64,000 nucleotides of DNA from Leptobrachium leishanense (GCA_009667805.1 CM019068.1:10231950-10295949), one strand, 5' to 3'; shown: positions 13,769-23,892, counted from the stretch's first letter. The notes: generated by a model not told the origin, from the sequence alone. Numbers and translations are program-made.

Positions 13769-15031
13769 AAGAAATACAAACTTAATCGTAAGGGAGCGCA
13801 AAGATGAAACTTGATAAGGATTCGTTTGCAAATGATGTCACAATTGCTTGATGGTCAATATATATAGTCACTATAAGAAAAAAAATTACAAATTGCGCAG
13901 TATTGTAATACACATGCAGCAATATATACTCGGAAAATGGAAGAGGATCACTCACAAACACAGAGCCTATAGGCTCTTGGTTTAAGCCTCTATGGAGGGC
14001 TTCTCCCATCAGTCAGAATGTAGCTTGTCACAATCGGATGGTTGGCACTTTAGACCTCAGTTAAAGAACAAAAGAGCAACACATGGCACAGTACCAATAG
14101 GAGACAGATGGCAATATACAATGTAAACCGATCTACTCACGAATTTATGAGCCTCCCAATAAGTGGCTCAGTATTTGGGCTTTGGACCACTTAAGGATGG
14201 TCCCACCTCTTGCACAGACTTCCCACTGAATGGATGTAGTCAATGATCCAGGAATTGGTAAATAAGGGATTTATTACAGAATAAAAAAATAAATAAAATA
14301 CAAGCTTCCAATCCTGAAACGCGTTTCACTTGCTCAAACTGCAAGCTTCAGTCGGATAGCCTTCATTGTGTATAGTGTCATTATTTATAATAATAGCGGG
14401 CCAATCGGAGCTGTAGTTTCCGCGTGCGTGTCACTCGCAGGTCTGCGGTTCAATCATTCGCGGGCAATGATTGGTGACGTATTTCCTCTTCCGGTTTTCG
14501 GAGGCAGTCGGAATTCTGCTATCGTGCTTCCATTTGCGCTTGCGTCAATCTGTACTCGACAACAGAAAAGGATGTACATGTACCATAGATCACATATCGG
14601 CCCCTATTTCCCTAAAACTTAACAGACACAATGGTCTAACTTGAGAGATAGTTAATCTGTAATAGACAACATATTCGATTTTATAATTAACATCTATTCT
14701 AAGTCAAATGAGAACATAATACCAAATTAGACCTGCAATTGGCAATGTGTTCACTGTCAATAGATATTACCCGTAATCTGCTTATGGCAATTGTATTAAG
14801 AGAGAAACAATTATATATTTAAATAATAAAATATAGAAAAATAGAAAGGAAAATAGAAAAATAAAATAAAAATATAAATAAAAATAAAAATAAATGAAAG
14901 TAAAAATAAAAGTAAAAATAAAATTAAATAATAAAAAAAATAAAATAAATATGAATATAAATAATAAAAATAATTAAAAATGGATGATGGTAGAGATAAA
15001 TAAATTAGGTATAGAGAATTGTAAAAAACCT
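13769..15031 (-). repeat. pLTR-like inverted arm, 3' side of the Penelope-like element
   Basis: Reverse-complementary to 16403-17636 over nearly its whole length, from GAAATACAAACTTAATCG at the outer end to GAGAATTGTAAAAAACCT at the inner end. The AT-rich AAATA/AAATAAA tract at 14810-14980 differs in length between arms. A hammerhead-like motif lies at 14308-14362. Confidence 0.9.
14308..14362 (-). ncRNA. Hammerhead-ribozyme-like motif, broken core
   Basis: Read on the minus strand it aligns base for base with the copy at 17036-17094, but the CTGATGA core is reduced to CTGA by loss of three bases. The GAAACGCGTTTC part and both flanking stems are kept. It is in the same sense as the RT frame, as described for ribozymes of Penelope-like elements, but it should not self-cleave. 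Confidence 0.55.
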
Positions 15032-15049
15032 TAATATTGTCCTAAATTA

Positions 15050-16319
15050 CTATCTTAAAAAATTACAAACCTCAAAGTCCACATTCAACCCATTCGGGAC
15101 CAGAGTATCGAGATCGTAAATCCACCGCATCTCATTCTTAACGAGTTTAACACTCATATCTATTCCCCTCCAATCCCATCTCACGTTTTCTATCCCTGTG
15201 AATTGCATATTCCTTGGACTACACCCATGTTGTTCCTTGAAATGAGATGAGACACTATGTTTATCATAGCCCTATAACTTGCAAAGATGTTCATTAATCC
15301 GGATATAAAGTGACCGGGATGTTTGTCCCACATGGGCATTGTAATAAGTAAATTACAGTTTTAGTGTGACATGTTATTAGATCCTTAATTTTATAATTGG
15401 ATCCCCTAGTTCCTGCATCGAACTTCCTTATTATTCTTTTTGCATTTCCAGTTTTTCGGCACGAAATGCACTGGCCACAACCATAGAACCCCGAAGTCAG
15501 GCCAAAAGGATGTTGTGGTATACCTCTATCTCTAATGTGATTTCTAACCAAGTTGTTACTAAGATTCTTTCCCCCTCTAAATATTATTCGTGGTTTCTCC
15601 GGTAGAATACCATTGAGAACAGGGTCATTGGTCAAAATTGACCAATATTTCTCTATGGATCTTTTTATGGTTTTATTACCTATATTGAAATCCATAATAA
15701 ACGGGACACTCTTAGGTTCTTCTGTATTGTAATAGTGTATCCCTATTTATTCCCAAAATCTCCTGCTTCATCTTGTTTAGGAATTGTTGGTCGTACCCTT
15801 TTTCTTTAAAGTCATCCAATAATTTAGTCGCCTAAGCCAAATATTGTTCTTCAGTACAATTCCTGTGTATCCTTAGAAGCTGTCCTTTTGGGACAGCTCT
15901 AAGCCACAGAGGATAATGGCCACTGCTGGTATGAATGTATCCATTAACCTGGACAGGTTTGAAAAATGTTTTGGTCTTAACCTTACCATCCTCAATATAT
16001 ATACTGAGATCGAGAAAGTCCACATGGGTATTACTTATATTGGAATCTAGTTTTATTCCTATTTCATTGTGATTTAGATGTTCCAAAAACTGATTTAACT
16101 CCTCCCGATCACCCCTCCAAACAATTAATATGTCGTCTATATACCTCCTATAGAGGACGAGGTTAGGCCCCCAGTCATGCCCTGCCCATACCACACTGGA
16201 TTCCCAGTGGGCCATGAACAAATTGGCATAGCTGGGGGCAAACTTCGTCCCCATAGCATTCCCATTACACTGGAGATAAAATTCGTCCCCATACCAAAAA
16301 TAATTATTTGAGTATTAGA
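15050..16319 (-). pseudogene. Penelope-like RT and GIY-YIG endonuclease, broken
   Basis: The RT part (about 16319-15832) reads NNYFWYGDEFYLQCNGNAMG, then TKFAPSYANLFM, YIDDILIVW (the YxDD catalytic box) and FLDLSIYIEDGK. This is the MGTKFAPSYANLF plus YIDD pattern of Penelope-like RTs. The RT thumb and linker continue in other frames (15832-15696) and then 15695-15294, which holds the FYGCGQCISC cysteine motif and VIYLLQCPCG. After a shift near 15335 the frame continues as VGQTSRSLYIRINEHL, the GIY-YIG endonuclease core, and ends at 15050 after NEMRWIYDLDTLVPNG. There are at least three breaks: upstream of NNYFW, near 15830 and near 15335. The N-terminal half of RT is missing because the inverted 5' arm replaces it. 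The intact family protein primes reverse transcription at nicked target DNA; this copy cannot. Confidence 0.88.
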
Positions 16320-16402
16320 TCAATCCCTTCAATTATATATTGTATCTGCTCCATCTTGAAATCTCCTGATTCTGTTAGAAAATATTGCGCCACATCGCAT
16401 CC

Positions 16403-17636
16403 AGGTTTTTTACAATTCTCTATACCTAATTTATTTATCTCTACCCTCATCCATTTTTTAATTATTTTTATTTTTATTATATTTATATTTATTTTTCTTT
16501 TTATTTTATTTATTTTTCCTTCTATTTTCCTTTCTATTTTTCTATATTTTTTTATTATTTAAATATATAATTGTTTCTCTCTTAATACAAATTGCCATAA
16601 GCAGATTACGGGCAATATCTATTGACAGTGAACACATTGCCAATTGCAGGTCTAATTTGGTATTATGTGCTCATTTGACTTTATAATTAACATCTATTCT
16701 AAATCGAATATGTTGTCTAACTAGCTCTCTCGATTACAGATTAACTATCTCTCAACAACAGACACAATGGTCTAACTTAAGTTTTAGGGAAATAGGGGCC
16801 GATATGTGATCTATGGTACATGTACATCCTTTTCTGTTGTTGAGTACGGATTGACGCATGCGCAAATGGAAGCACGATAGCAGAATTCCGACTGCCTCCG
16901 AAAACCGGAAGAGGAAATACGTCACCAATCATTGCCCGCGAATGATTGAACCGCAGACCGGCGAGTGACACGCACGCGGAAACTACAGCTCCGATTGGCC
17001 CGCTATTATTATAAATAAGGACACTATACACAATGAAGGCTATCCGACTGATGAAGCTTGCAGTTCGAGCAAGTGAAACGCGTTTCAGGATTGGAAGCTT
17101 GTATTTTATTTATTTTTTATTCTGTAATAAATCCCTTTTTTACCAATTCCTGGATCATTGACTACATCCATTCAGTGGGAAGTCTGTGCAAGAGGTGGGA
17201 CCATCCTTAAGTGGTCCAAAGCCCAAATACTGAGCCACTTATTGGGAGGCTCATAAATTCGTGAGTAGATCGGTTTACATTGTATATTGCCATCTGTCTC
17301 CTATTGGTATTGTGCCATGTGTTGCTCTTTTGTCCTTTAACTGAGGTCTAAAGTGCCAACCATCCGATTGTGACAAGCTACATTCTGACTGATGGGAGAA
17401 GCCCCCCATAGAGGCTTAAAGGCTTATACCAAGAGCCTATAGGCTCTGTGTTTGTGAGTGATCCTCTTCCATTTTCCGAGTATATATTGATCCATGTGTA
17501 TTACAATACTGCGCAATTTGTGATTTTTTTCTTATAGTGACTATATATTGACCATCAAGCAATTGTGACATCATTTGCGAACGAATCCTTATCAAGTTTC
17601 ATCTTTGCGCTCCCTTACGATTAAGTTTGTATTTCT
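16403..17636 (+). repeat. pLTR-like inverted arm, 5' side of the Penelope-like element
   Basis: Inverted copy of 13769-15031. Its outer end abuts the 15-bp target duplication directly and lacks the extra 118 bp seen on the other side, so it is a truncated copy. It carries the better hammerhead-like motif at 17036-17094. Confidence 0.9.
17036..17094 (+). ncRNA. Hammerhead-ribozyme-like motif with conserved core
   Basis: CTGATGA lies at 17048-17054 and GAAA at 17075-17078. Between them GCTTGC pairs with GCAAGT to make stem II with a short loop. GAAA is followed by a minimal stem III (ACGCGT) and a U-rich cleavage-site position. The bases before the core (CTATCC-GA) pair with those after it (TC-A-GGATTG), giving stem I with one bulged A. 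There is one extra A between CTGATGA and stem II, which may weaken it. Minimal type I hammerheads are known in Penelope-like elements; cleavage here is inferred from structure only. Confidence 0.62.
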
Positions 17637-17907
17637 TGAACCACCAGCATTGCCCAGAAATAGCGGCCGGCCCCACGTGGCTAAGCTAGCGCGACCACAC
17701 GCTGCTCTCTTTGTAGCAGATAGCAGGCCGGGAGGATCTTCAATCCAGGAGGCTACCTGTGTTTGGCCGCACAAACCACCACACAGACCCCCAGATCCTC
17801 CCCCTCTATCGCCTCTCCACGTGCCAGGGCCGCATATTTCACCGCCACCAAAAATGAGGACCCTCTTTTTCCGCCACCAATTAAAGGCCGTGACCTTTTC
17901 ACTTACC

Positions 17908-18515
17908 TTACACAAGGGTCTTTATCAGCCCTTCGATGTTGCCCCCGAAAAGGTTGTTCCTCGCCTTGGACAAATGGACCCCATCATTCCAAAACAATTC
18001 CTCCTGCATTGTCACTATGTTCTGATGCTCCAAAACCTTTCCTCCCATCTCCAGCATAATCTTTTTCGCTGCCTGGTTTAGCTTCTTTCTCCCGATGTAT
18101 CCTGCACCCTGCAGTTCCTCCACACTAATATAGCAATTACGTTAGACCACACTATCTGAACATCCGGCCATTCCTTCCTGAACCACCTAAGTGTTTCCCG
18201 GACCCTATTCTGCAAATCTATCGTTGTCATAGCCCCTATGTCGTTACCCCCTAAATGCACTATCATTATATCTGGCTTCCCCCACCTTCTCCTAGATTCC
18301 TGTGCTACCCCTAAAAACTGCGCCCACCCCATACCCCTCCTTCCTATCCACCTAATGCCCGCTTTAGTGAGGCTGAACCCTAGGTTCACTCCCAACGTTG
18401 TGCCCACAGCGTGAACAGCCGCCCAGTGCACATAGGAGTGTCCCAGGATCCATACTCTCTTCGCCCGCTCTGAAAGAAAAAAACCAAAAAACTGAATATT
18501 AACGCTCAAACACAT
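17908..18515 (-). pseudogene. SGNH/GDSL-hydrolase-like domain of the tyrosine-recombinase retrotransposon, frameshifted
   Basis: The frame 18515-18120 reads RVWILGHSYVHWAA (serine of block I, GHS in place of GDS). It continues through a GRRGMGW segment and PDIMIVHLGGNDIG (block III glycine and asparagine) to a RWFRKEWPDVQIVWSNVI strand. After a frameshift near 18115 the frame 18123-17908 gives GRKKLNQAAKK and LFWNDGVHLS, the DxxH of block V. All four SGNH signature residues are therefore present, but in two frames. Such hydrolase-like domains are known in some tyrosine-recombinase retrotransposons, especially Ngaro-type ones; their role there is not established. The location, downstream of the RT fragment on the same strand and inside the split-direct-repeat element, fits. 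I am not certain of the frame limits at either end. Confidence 0.75.
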
Positions 18516-18744
18516 ACCAACTTTTTATCGCGACTAAATTGAATCAGGGTTATATACCTACCTCCGCTTATTCACAACCCTCTCCTCTCTAACTTAGTAA
18601 ATTATGAAATACCAGCTAGCCTGCTAAGACCGGTGTCCTTTAAACAAATTCCCTTTCCCCATTGCTGTTTAATCCTAACTGCTCGCGATCTGCCAGAGAA
18701 ATGAAGGTTTATTAATTTTATTTTCCCCCCAAAAAACAGAATAT

Positions 18745-18810
18745 CCCCTATGTCGTTACCCCCTAAATGCACTATCATTATATCTGGCTTCCCCCACCTT
18801 CTCCTAGATT
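18745..18810 (-). repeat. 66-bp perfect duplicate of 18233-18298
   Basis: CCCCTATGTCGTTACCCCCT through CTTCTCCTAGATT is identical at 18233-18298 and 18745-18810. It encodes the PDIMIVHLGGND block of the SGNH-like frame a second time. The sequence around the second copy does not continue the hydrolase homology. The copy ends about 40 bp before recognisable CR1 sequence begins. Confidence 0.9.
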
Positions 18811-18851
18811 GAATATAGAATATTTGATACAGTCCTAACCTCAACATCTGA

Positions 18852-19535
18852 GGGTTGGGATTTAGGGGTTATTATTGCAGAGGATCTAAGGGTAAGTAGT
18901 CAATGTAATAGAGCAGCAGGAAATGCTGGCAGAATGCTTGGTTGTGTAGGGAGAGGTATTAGCAGTAGGAAAAGGGAAGAGCTCATGCCACTGTACAGAG
19001 CACTGGTGAGACCTCGCTTGGAGTACTGTGTGCAGTACTGGAGACCATATCTCCATAAGGATAGACACCTTAGAGAGAGTTCAGAGAAGGGCTACTAAAA
19101 TGGTGTACGGCTTGAAGGAGAAAAGTTACCAGGAAAGGCTTAATGATCTTAACATGTACAGCTTGGAAAAAAGACGCGACAGATGAGATATGATAGAAAC
19201 ATTTAAATACGTAAAGGGAATCCACAAGGTAGAGGAAGGGAGTATATTTAAAATGAAACAAAGTAGCAAAACAAGAGGACATAGTCTTAGATTAGAGGGG
19301 CAAAGGTTTAAAAGTAACATCAGGAAACATTACTTCACTGAGCGGGTGGTGGATACATGGAACAGCTTTCCAGCAGAAGTGGTAGAGGCTAAAACAGTAA
19401 TTGAATTTAAGCAGGCATGGGATAGGCATAAGGCTATCCTAAACAAAAGATAAATCCAGGTAAAGTATCCATGTAATTGGGCAGACTAGATGGGCCGAAA
19501 GGTTCTTATCTGCCGACATTTTCTATGTTTCTTTC
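18852..19535 (+). pseudogene. CR1-like LINE, 5'-truncated RT C-terminus and 3' end
   Basis: The frame DLGVIIAEDLRVSSQCNRAA continues through GRMLGCVGRGISSR, LMPLYRALVRPRLEYCVQYW and, after a shift near 19085, QRRATKMVYGLKEKSYQERL. A stop (TGA near 19184) precedes the clean stretch 19190-19453 (RGHSLRLEGQRFKSNIRKHY, FTERVVDTWNSFPAEVV). This is the C-terminal end of a CR1-group RT. The 3' UTR reads GGGCAGACTAGATGGGCCGA and ends TTCTATGTTTCT, the CR1 terminal octamer-type tail. The insertion splits the retrotransposon coding remnants and lacks the endonuclease and most of the RT. Confidence 0.88.
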
Positions 19536-19917
19536 CATCCCAGCAACGTTACAGCCTTTTCCACAGCCGCTTTGAATTGCAACCTGGACAAAATTGGTTC
19601 CATCCTCATGCCTCAAAAAAAAAAAAAAAAAAAAAAAATATGGCCGTTTGCAGGAGCCGCCTCCAAATAACCTCTTACATAACACCGGGCATACCTCCAT
19701 TTAACCTCTGTATTACACTCCAGTCTTTGTGTAATATACCCTCCCTCCTCTAAATAATGGATTCCTTTTGTTTTCACATGCTTCTGTCAGCCCGTCGCCC
19801 CCCCAGCAACCAAGGTCGCCCAGCTCATGGTTATCTGATGCATTGTTCCTAGCTGGATGTGATTACATTGTCTCTGCACCTTACCTCTGTGTGTGTGTGT
19901 CCCTTGCACAATGTAAA

Positions 19918-20211
19918 TCAATGTAGTCTCCATTTTGAGTTGGGCCATAAGCCGTACTTCTGCGGAATACTAACTTCAAGGGGAGCAGTCTGCCCGTGGA
20001 CAGGAACCCCTACGTTACAGCCTCGTTCCTCGAATGCCCTCTGGGTTAAGCTAAATGGGGACTTCTCTAAAGGACCAGCCATTCTACCTAACAGCACCTC
20101 CTTCCCCCACTTTTCTCTCAATATTTCTGGCAGTTCATATGCTGATTTCAACTGCTTTACTTTCCTACCCCCCTTCGCTTCACACCTAATCAGTATCTTG
20201 AAGCCTTCCAT
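19918..20211 (-). pseudogene. DIRS/Ngaro-type reverse transcriptase fragment (RT start)
   Basis: The frame reads EGFKILIRCEAKGGRKV, NLKSA-like KQLKSAYELPEIL, then KEVLLGRMAGPLEKSPF. The GF...(K)EV.LGR.AGP...PF pattern marks the beginning of the RT domain in DIRS-order elements. The following SPLGVVPK region is lost to a frame break (QRAFEERGC...). It is on the same strand as, and upstream of, the SGNH-like frame, and within the split-direct-repeat element. Only about 60 residues are recognisable. A poly-A run at 19617-19638 and further remnants lie between it and the CR1 insertion. Confidence 0.6.
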
Positions 20212-20541
20212 AAAAAACCCTTACTCCATTCTCCTTATCCTCCATCTTAAGGCTCGCCAGCCCTGGAATCCTTTACCAAGTCTTTAAACCCACGTCTACC
20301 AATGAAACGGTTTCTTGCTTAGTATATTAATCTATAGGCCCGAAGTTAAGTCAACCTACCCAAAATAGTGAAACAGCATTTGCTAACATACAAAATCACT
20401 GTTTAGTTGATAAGCCTCTTCAGAAATTATAACAGACACATTTAGATGTGTATTTGGTTAGTAACTGTTATATTCATAAATCTGGCAGAAACCATCTGGA
20501 TTAATTTAGTTGCGCAAATGTAAGTTTAAACAGATTATACA

Positions 20542-21322
20542 TGTCACGCTCAGCCACTATGGCGGTACCCGGCATACGCCAAGTAGGGCCCAGGTAAGAG
20601 GAAAAGCCGCTATACGCAGAGATGCGTGACACAACAATCAGGATAAGGAAATAAACCACAGTAGACACTGGGGACCTCTGCACGGCTAATACCGAAGGAG
20701 CCCTATACTGATAGATCGGTCCTTAGAATGACCGCATCTGCACTAATGGAAAAAGGTTACCTTGTAGCCGTGCAGAGTCCTGGGAAAAACACAGACACCT
20801 AAAGGAGATATACTCAATAACTTGCAGGGAAGGACTTCAATAAACTAAAGCCGTGGTCTACAAGGATACACAACATATAATACGATAAGCACAGAACCGC
20901 TAGGGATGTCCAGAAGAGTGGTCAATAAATAAGCCAGGGGTCAAAACCAAAACGTATACCTTGAGCCAAAGCGGGGATATAGCACCAGAGAAAATCCGTC
21001 AGCCAGGCCAGAGGGTCAATACCAGGAAGTCAATCAGAAACCTAGAACTCAGACAAGGGGGAAACACTGAGAAAGAACTGGGATAGAATAACAGGGAGCT
21101 CTCAGGAACAACTCTGTAGCTGAAGTGAACCAGGATGCAAGAGCATGGTGATATGGGCCCATGGCTTTAAATAGGGGAGTAATCAGCCCATATCACCAGC
21201 AGAAGCTCATCGAGCAATAAACTTAACCCCTGAGCTGCATGTCAGGGAAAGCAGCACAGGGAAACACAGACATAAGGAATACAGAGGGCAGGGAGACAGG
21301 GTTGGAACGTGGGAACGTGACA
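20542..21322. mobile_element. Solo LTR (781 bp) with 5-bp target duplication
   Basis: Begins TGTCACG and ends CGTGACA, with perfect ATACA duplications at 20537-20541 and 21323-21327. TG...CA ends and a 5-bp duplication identify an LTR left after recombination between two LTRs. A TATA-like CTTTAAATAGGGG is at about 21166 and an AATAAA at about 21215, supporting plus-strand orientation. The parent family (gypsy-type or endogenous retrovirus) cannot be told from the LTR alone. Confidence 0.88.
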
Positions 21323-21427
21323 ATACAGTTACTGCTGCCGCACTTCCTCATTGGCAGCAGACCATGTGACGTTTTAAGATTTAAGATGGCTGTCAGCCAT
21401 GCGGTCACTGATTACCTATGTTTATAA

Positions 21428-22810
21428 GATCATACAGACTATACAAATAATAAGGTTTGATCAAGTATTACAAAGTGAAGCAAATATCAACGAGCATATT
21501 CTAGCTAAAATGCAAATCACTATAACGGGTAAATTAGTGCGTATTTAACCAAATAGATTACACACGCACACATACAGTATAATGTCAAAATAGTGACAAA
21601 TTCACAGAATTAATACACTTAATACTTATCCACTCCCAGGCTTTCTTATGATGATGGTACGAGTGGGAAAGATGAGGGAGTTGTTGCTCATGTTTCCTCC
21701 ATTTCGGAGAGAAGTCTCTCCTCTCCCTCAATAAAGACAAAGTTAGCGTTCTGAAATAATTATTTACTCACACTGTAGCAAGTGCGCAAAAAAGATTGTA
21801 CATTACTGCTGTGTCACTTCAAAAATTGCCTCAATTAGTATAGTGAACTTAAATACAGGATACAAATGAGTTTATTCATCAATTTATTGCTTAGCTCTTG
21901 GAGTTACTTTATTTATTTCACATACACCCAGGTGAGACAACCCCCCTCCCTTCCAGAATACATTACAGATAACAACAGGCTCCAGCCACTGGACAATAGA
22001 AATAACAGTCATCACAATGGAATGTTTACCCACGCTTCTCTAAACAGTGTGCTTAGGGAAACCCAGGATGTTAGAGTGCAAGCTCTTGAGCAAGGGGCCT
22101 CTCCTACTGTTTAATGAGTGCAAAATATAACAACTTATAACTGTAACATACAGATACACACTTTGACAACAGCATAGCACATCACACAACACTCTACACT
22201 ATATACAGAGACAATAAACTGTAAAGTAAAATACTTGCAAATAAACATTGGGGCGGCCATTTTATCACAGGTTGCTTTGTATGCTTCCGGCCTGTTCAGC
22301 ACAAAAATGACTGCAGCTCATTAAAATGTATCGATTTTGGAGTGCTATTTGGTGCCAAAACACCCACTATTCATGTGCGTGATTCTTAAAATTGACCGTC
22401 AGTCATTTACTAGAGTGAGCACTTTAACTATAAAGGCACAGCCATCCTCAGACAGACACAGGCAAAATTACTGATCCCAAATGCACCTAATAACATACAA
22501 AACAACAAATCATTGAATTCTGGCCGAGTTATACCAGAACCATTAACCTATTCATAATTACTATCACGCAGATACTACGTAAAATTAACAAGGGAATACA
22601 GTATTGCAAAGTGTAACGAATATCAAAAGCATCTACTAAATAAAACCTGCAAATCAATACAATGGAAAAACCTGCCCCTATTTATCCAAGTAATAATAGA
22701 ACTAGGAATATATATATATATATTTAGCAGACTATAATAATAGGGAATATATAACAGATTGATACAGCCAGTAATACTTATCCAGTCGTTGGTTTTCATA
22801 TGCTGATGGT
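21428..22810. repeat. Diverged direct repeat pair 21428-21665 / 22555-22810
   Basis: Both segments share, in order, an AAGTATTACAAAGTG/CAGTATTGCAAAGTG motif, a CAAATC-AAT block and AATACTTATCCA followed by ATGCTGATGGT/ATGATGATGGT. Identity is moderate. They flank unrelated sequence and may be part of the 5' region of the tyrosine-recombinase retrotransposon. No gene is recognised between them. Confidence 0.4.
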
Positions 22811-22835
22811 GATGGTAAAATGGAGTTGGCTGTCC

Positions 22836-23059
22836 AAAAAGACAAAGGTTAGACTGATTTCATCTGTCCTTTGTTTACCCTATTCTACCTCTATTACCCC
22901 TGGCTCTCCCCTTTCTGTTATCTGCCCCCGAGACCCAATCCCAGCGATAATCCTAAAACAAAAGGGGAACCATTGTAACTCCTCCCAACTTTCTACTCTT
23001 TTCTTTAAACAGGGAACATGCTTAAGCCTCTTCGTTCCCAGTCAGTCTCTCATCAGTAC
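22836..23059 (+). repeat. Split direct repeat, outer right piece
   Basis: Matches 13208-13426 at high identity from AAAAAGACAAAGGTTAGACT to CTCTCATCAGTAC, ending exactly where the 31-bp array resumes. Confidence 0.9.
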
Positions 23060-23885
23060 GAAAGGATAGAAGGTAGCACAGAGCTCTGCAGAAAGAATAC
23101 AATGAAGCACAAAGCTCTGCAGAAAGTATAGAAGGTAGCACAGAGCTCTGCAGAAAGTATAGAAGGTAGCACAGAGCTCTGCAGAAAGGATAGAAGGTAG
23201 CACAGAGCTCTGCAGAAAGAATACAATGAAGCACAAAGCTCTGCAGAAAGTATAGAAGGTAGCACAGAGCTCTGCAGAAAGGATAGAAGGTAGCACAGAG
23301 CTCTGCAGAAAGCATACAATGAAGCACAAAGCTCTGCAGAAAGTATAGAAGGTAGCACAGAGCTCTGCAGAAAGGATACAAGGTAGCACAGAGCTCTGCA
23401 GAAAGGATACAAGGTAGCACAGAGCTCTGCAGAAAGGATACAAGGTAGCACAGAGCTCTGCAGAAAGGATACAAGGTAGCACAGAGCTCTGCAGAAAGGA
23501 TACAAGGTAGCACAGAGCTCTGCAGAAAGGATAAAAGGTAGCACAGAGCTCTGCAGAAAGGATACAAGGTAGCACAAAGCTCTGCAGAAAGGATACAAGG
23601 TAGCACAAAGCTCTGCAGAAAGGATACAAGGTAGCACATAGCTCTGCAGAAAGGATACAAGGTAGCACAGAGCTCTGCAGAAAGGATACAAGGTAGCACA
23701 GCGCTCTGCAGAAAGGATAGAAGGTAGCACAGAGCTCTGCAGAAAGAATACAATGAAGCACAAAGCTCTGCAGAAAGGATACAAGGTAGCACAAAGCTCT
23801 GCAGAAAGGATACAAGGTAGCACAAAGCTCTGCAGAAAGGATACAAGGTAGCACAAAGCTCTGCAGAAAGGATACAAGGTAGCTC
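23060..23885 (-). repeat. 31-bp minisatellite S31, right part (about 27 copies)
   Basis: Continues the array of 10735-11154 in phase. A variant unit, GAAAGAATACAATGAAGCAC, recurs every few units at 23095, 23218, 23310 and 23748, giving a partial higher-order pattern. Minus-strand ORFs of about 270 residues in all frames are artefacts. Confidence 0.95.
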
Positions 23886-23892
23886 GTAGCTC

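Larger units (their letters stand above)
13651..17636 (-). mobile_element. Penelope-like retroelement with inverted pLTR-like arms
   Basis: A 15-bp direct duplication, TGAACCACCAGCATT, flanks the insertion (13636-13650 and 17637-17651). Inside, two inverted arms of about 1.25 kb (13769-15031 and 16403-17636) surround a minus-strand RT plus GIY-YIG pseudogene. The 3' side (left) carries a further 118 bp beyond the arm. Read on the minus strand this is an inverted 5' copy, the coding region, then a same-sense 3' copy of the pLTR. Direct or inverted pLTRs and variable-length target duplications are known for Penelope-like elements. It inserted into the tyrosine-recombinase retrotransposon. Confidence 0.88.
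11155..23059 (-). mobile_element. Ngaro/PAT-type tyrosine-recombinase retrotransposon with split direct repeats, heavily interrupted
   Basis: The element interrupts the 31-bp array without any duplication of target bases. Its left end (TAAGCATTTTACC...) and right end (...CTCATCAGTAC) are found joined head to tail inside the element at 13426/13427 (CATCAGTAC|TAAGCATTTT). On the minus strand the order is A1 (22836-23059), coding remnants, B1-A2 (13558-13208), B2 (11342-11155). Here A denotes the ...CAGTAC piece and B the TAAGCATT... piece; read this way the internal copy is the joined form. Split direct repeats and absence of target duplication are hallmarks of Ngaro/PAT-type elements, which integrate a circle through a tyrosine recombinase. 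Coding remnants are an RT start (19918-20211) and an SGNH-hydrolase-like frame (17908-18515), both minus strand. I could not find the recombinase gene itself. Insertions inside: family A piece, element E, Penelope-like element, CR1, solo LTR. Without them the core is about 5 kb. Confidence 0.78.

Noticed and set aside
14400..14470. A tRNA-like B box (GGTTCAATCATTCG) in the Penelope arm
   Set aside because: There is no matching A box at the right distance and no cloverleaf; the same bases occur in both inverted arms as part of the pLTR.
17592..18081. Proline- and glycine-rich ORFs on both strands
   Set aside because: Low-complexity composition in retrotransposon remnants; no alignable domain.
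18602..18847. A second SGNH-hydrolase gene
   Set aside because: Only the 66-bp duplicate of 18233-18298 matches; the rest of the frame has no hydrolase similarity.
20542..21322. A cut-and-paste DNA transposon with TGTCACG/CGTGACA inverted ends
   Set aside because: The inverted ends are short, while TG...CA boundaries, a perfect 5-bp duplication, and internal TATA and polyadenylation signals fit a solo LTR better.
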